This document shows, piece after piece, positions 61,788 to 64,000 of a stretch of 64,000 bases of DNA. Source of the DNA: Hominenteromicrobium mulieris (GTDB taxonomy: Bacteria; Bacillota; Clostridia; Oscillospirales; Acutalibacteraceae). Every line of letters begins with the position of its first letter. The first letter of the stretch is position 1. The translations under genes and the position numbers were made by a program. Location: the NCBI GenBank assembly GCA_021029595.1, contig JAJJOY010000002.1, positions 372,001 through 436,000 of the forward strand. Direction: 5' to 3'. Below the pieces are notes generated by a model. That model saw nothing but the letters and a program-made list of their open reading frames with translations, had not been told where the DNA came from and made no database searches.

Positions 61788-63344
61788 TCATTCGCCGGTT
61801 TCGGCCGCCGTCACAGGCTCCGGTGTGGGCTCCTCTGTGGGGGCCGCCGTCGGTTCTGCGGTCGGCGCAGGGGTCGGCTCCGGCGTAGGCGCCGCAGTCG
61901 GGGCAGCCGTCGGCGCAGGGGTCGCAGTAGGCACTGCCGTTGGGGTTGCCGCAGGTGTCGGGCTCGGGGAAGACGTCTCCGTGCCCGGGCCGATGCGGTA
62001 AATGGTGCCGCTTGGGCCGTAGTAGGAGGAAGGCAGCGTCTCGGTGCGGATGACCTCTCCGTCCTTCACAAAATCGCGCCAAGCGCTCGCCTCATAGCCC
62101 CAGTTGCCGCTTGTGGAAAGCACCTTTTCGCCCTTTTTAAGGTTCTGGTCCACCACGTATTTCACAGTGTCCAGCGGCGGGATCTCGCTCGTCGTCTGGG
62201 AATACACATTGATCGTGTCCCACTCTTTCGGGTGCTTGCCGTAGAACTGCACATGCAGCGTCACACCGTCCATCCAACTCATAATGTACACCGGGGTGTC
62301 AAGATCATTGCGGAACTGGAAGTCGATCTCGCCGTAACTCACCGTCGCGTCCAGACCGATCGGCACGTACGTAGACGGTGAAGAATGGCAGTCGCGCAGC
62401 GTGATCGTCATGCCCGCACGCAGCGCAGCGCCGTAGATCGTTGAAGAAGCCTGACAAATGCCGCCGCCGTACATCTGCACCAGCGCGCCGCCGGAAAGGC
62501 CGCCCGCCGGCAAAAAGCCCGTGGAAGCGTTTGTGGAATCGCCCACAATGTTTTCATAAGAGAATGTGTCGCCCGGGTTCAAAACCGTGCCGTTCACGCG
62601 GGAAAGCGCCAGGCCCATGTTGTGGTTGCCGTTTTCCGTATTCGTCGAGACCGTCTCAAACGAGGAGATCATGCCGAAATCTTTTCTCAGGTCGTCCACG
62701 GTCACTTTCGCCGCGGTCTCCTGCAAAGCAGCCTCCACTTCGCCGCTCGTTTTCTTAAGGAACTGCGCTTTCACGGCGGCAAGCGTTCCGTAAACGTCCA
62801 GCTTTTTGCCGTTCACGGCGTCCTCAAACACAAAGTCGCCCGCGTCAAAGTCATAAGAGCCCACGGTCGCGTCCTTAGCCTGCACGACGAAATCGCCGAG
62901 TCTTTGCTTTAATTCATTTTCAAAATTCTTGAGCGTCAGGCAGTACGTCATTTCGTAGTCGCCCGCTTTTCTCGATTTCAAAAGCCGCGTCAGCGTAATA
63001 TCCAGCGTATCCACAACGGTCAGATCGCTGCCCTTTGCGGTCATTTCGGTGTCGCCGCTTTTCACCGTGACGTTGATATTCGCATACGGCTTTAACGCCG
63101 CTGCTCTGCACACCTTTTCGGCTTCCGCGAGCTTCATGCCGGAAATGTCGATGCCGTCCATCGTGGTACCTTCCGCAAACACGGTCAGGTCTTCCGGCTC
63201 CGGGGTAGGCGTCGGCGCCGCCGTCGCCGCAGAGTCGGAAGACGTCGGCAGCTTATCGCAGCCCGCAAAGCCCAACATCAAGACAGCCGCCAAAACTGCG
63301 CCGACCGCCGCCGCGCGATATTTTTTCGTTTTATGTCTATACAT
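61788..63344 (-). CDS. VanW-domain lipoprotein with Pro/Thr/Ala-rich tail
   Basis: This 518-residue protein has a lipoprotein signal with Cys29 in GFAGC and a short PTPTPEPE linker. A peptidoglycan-binding-like domain of the YoaR group follows (about 60-240), then a VanW domain (240-375, with GGGICQASSTIYGAALRAGM), a G5-like segment (about 385-455) and a repetitive tail of Thr-Pro/Ala-Pro units (458-518). VanW proteins accompany cell-wall enzymes; their reaction is unknown. It is expected on the outer membrane face. A 13-bp tandem repeat duplicates its ribosome binding site. A promoter is at 63472-63500. Confidence 0.9.
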   Translation of the reverse strand: MYRHKTKKYRAAAVGAVLAAVLMLGFAGCDKLPTSSDSAATAAPTPTPEPEDLTVFAEGTTMDGIDISGMKLAEAEKVCRAAALKPYANINVTVKSGDTEMTAKGSDLTVVDTLDITLTRLLKSRKAGDYEMTYCLTLKNFENELKQRLGDFVVQAKDATVGSYDFDAGDFVFEDAVNGKKLDVYGTLAAVKAQFLKKTSGEVEAALQETAAKVTVDDLRKDFGMISSFETVSTNTENGNHNMGLALSRVNGTVLNPGDTFSYENIVGDSTNASTGFLPAGGLSGGALVQMYGGGICQASSTIYGAALRAGMTITLRDCHSSPSTYVPIGLDATVSYGEIDFQFRNDLDTPVYIMSWMDGVTLHVQFYGKHPKEWDTINVYSQTTSEIPPLDTVKYVVDQNLKKGEKVLSTSGNWGYEASAWRDFVKDGEVIRTETLPSSYYGPSGTIYRIGPGTETSSPSPTPAATPTAVPTATPAPTAAPTAAPTPEPTPAPTAEPTAAPTEEPTPEPVTAAETGE

Positions 63345-63345
63345 G

Positions 63346-63371
63346 AGATCGCCTTTCTAGATCGCCTTTCT
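63346..63371. repeat. 13-bp tandem duplication carrying the ribosome binding site of the VanW gene
   Basis: AGATCGCCTTTCT occurs twice with no gap (63346-63358, 63359-63371). On the minus strand each unit supplies GAAAGG; the nearer copy lies about 7 bases from the ATG. Confidence 0.75.
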
Positions 63372-63471
63372 GAAAATCCCGGCAGCTTCTCACAGCCGCT
63401 TTTCTGTATCGTACCGACTTACGTTTTGCAGATATTCTCTCCTTTTCGCCGACAAAATACCGGCTGAGAAT

Positions 63472-63500
63472 ATTATACCTGCCGCATCTTTTCTTGTAAA
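63472..63500 (-). promoter_or_regulatory. Promoter of the VanW lipoprotein gene
   Basis: On the minus strand: -35 TTTACA, 17-base spacer, -10 TATAAT. The leader is about 120 bases and can form a GCGGCT/AGCTGC hairpin near its middle. Confidence 0.65.
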
Positions 63501-63522
63501 GACATACGTTTAAATATGTCTT
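63499..63522. promoter_or_regulatory. Inverted repeat at the VanW promoter -35
   Basis: AAGACATA and TATGTCTT form perfect 8-bp arms with an 8-base centre. The repeat touches the -35 box, so it could be an operator for an activator or repressor. Confidence 0.4.
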
Positions 63523-63775
63523 AAAAGTTTTTGAACGCATATAGGTTCTCCGCTTACTTTAAGTATACCGCAAAGCCGCAAAAAAGTCTCCAGAAAAATG
63601 CAAATTTTCCGCAAATTTCACTCTTTTTTCGGATTTGATTTCTTAATTTCCGCGCAATATATGGAAATTCACAAAAAAATGTGATAAACTGGAGCAAAGG
63701 ACAGGGAGTATCTGAAAATAAGTTTTGATTTTTCAGACACACCCGATGAAAAGGCTATTGAAAAGGAGCGGTATC

Positions 63776-64000
63776 ATGCGCATTTTGATTCTCACCTGTG
63801 CCACCGGCGGCGGCCACCTGCGCGCGGCTGCGGCACTTGAAAAATACATACGCGAAACCACCACCCACGAAGTCATTCAAATGGACTTCTTAAAAAGCAT
63901 CGGCAAGCTGCTCGACAAAACCATTTGCGACAGCTACCTCTTTATGGCAAAGAAGACCCCGTCTCTCTTCGGCCGCCTCTACAAAACGACAAATAAAGAT
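63776..64000 (+). CDS. UgtP/MGDG-synthase-family glycosyltransferase, 5' part only
   Basis: The frame is open to the window edge and gives the first 75 residues. It begins MRILILTCATGGGHLRAAAA, the glycine-rich opening of MGDG synthase and processive diacylglycerol glucosyltransferases, followed by VIQMDFLKSIGK and YLFMAKKTPSLFGRLYK. These membrane-associated enzymes put hexose on diacylglycerol, making glycolipids that can anchor lipoteichoic acid. An AAGGAG site is seven bases before the ATG. The link with the LTA-synthase-like gene at 36267 is by function only. Confidence 0.85.
   Translation, partial: MRILILTCATGGGHLRAAAALEKYIRETTTHEVIQMDFLKSIGKLLDKTICDSYLFMAKKTPSLFGRLYKTTNKD

Larger units (their letters stand above)
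63372..63775. other. Divergent intergenic region between the VanW and glycosyltransferase genes
   Basis: This stretch is AT-rich, with the VanW promoter at 63472-63500, an inverted repeat at 63499-63522 and a structured leader towards VanW. A TATACT box on the minus strand around 63564 has no good -35. I see no convincing plus-strand promoter for the glycosyltransferase and no further gene. Confidence 0.5.

Noticed and set aside
61800-61980. GC-rich short repeats that look like a repeat array
   Set aside because: They are in frame and encode the Pro/Thr/Ala tail of the VanW lipoprotein; the spacing is not CRISPR-like.
63360-63465. VanW leader as a c-di-GMP riboswitch
   Set aside because: Some short similarities (GCAAAAC, GCCGGG) but the two conserved stems and tetraloop/receptor of GEMM-I cannot be assembled.
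1-64000. tRNA, rRNA, CRISPR, prophage or IS elements
   Set aside because: I looked for conserved T-loop and CCA patterns, regular spaced repeats and transposase or integrase motifs on both strands and found none convincing.

Overview
The window reads as a chromosomal segment of a Gram-positive anaerobe of the Bacillota, class Clostridia, most likely an Oscillospirales/Ruminococcaceae-type gut bacterium. The clues are a moderately high GC content, AAGGAG-type ribosome binding sites, TTGACA/TATAAT promoters, sporulation-family proteins (BofA-like, SpoVB-like), a class B sortase, an LTA-synthase-like sulfatase, two ECF-transporter S components, LplB/YtcP-type sugar permeases and a 4Fe-4S aldo/keto reductase. 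The species assignment is inference. There are no rRNAs, tRNAs, CRISPR arrays, phage genes or transposases.

Layout. 0.2-13.4 kb (all minus strand): zinc-ribbon membrane protein, nagA, a 59-residue BofA-like protein, RNase R, murD, 4Fe-4S aldo/keto reductase, ABC exporter, SpoVB/MurJ-like flippase, TrkH potassium channel and queT, the last behind a candidate preQ1-I riboswitch. 13.9-16.2 kb: polar amino-acid (cystine-like) ABC operon with a consensus promoter. 16.5-26 kb: carbohydrate island with GH2 beta-mannosidase-like and GH3 enzymes plus an LplB/YtcP/lipoprotein sugar importer, preceded by an AT-rich regulatory region with three cre/LacI-like sites. 26.9-31.3 kb: sugar-phosphate isomerase-like protein, enolase, Old Yellow Enzyme and an unknown protein carrying the OadB signature peptide. 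31.5-42 kb (minus): M23 murein hydrolase, folate operon folE-folP-folB-folK, a conserved unknown protein, LTA-synthase-like sulfatase, and a heterodimeric ABC exporter with an operator-like palindrome on its promoter.

42-47 kb (plus): nucleoside phosphorylase, left-handed beta-helix protein, an FHA-SEDS (RodA/FtsW) fusion and its class B PBP. 47.5-50.7 kb: HtrA protease, ECF S component, HAD phosphatase. 50.9-54.1 kb: metal-resistance module with an ArsR-AraC fusion regulator facing an HMA chaperone and a P-type ATPase. 54.2-63.3 kb (minus): sortase B, CinA, ThiI with its cysteine desulfurase, 2-hydroxyacid dehydrogenase, glutamine-dependent NAD synthetase and a VanW lipoprotein. A UgtP/MGDG-synthase-type glycosyltransferase begins at 63776 and runs off the end.

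The most unusual signal is non-coding. Intergenic tandem-hairpin elements at 27-105, 47097-47272 and 50703-50838 share one architecture: a conserved box followed by three consecutive hairpins. Their stem sequences differ between copies while remaining complementary. A divergent relative lies at 5063-5206 on the minus strand. The pattern argues for selection on structure rather than sequence, and no gene call explains it.
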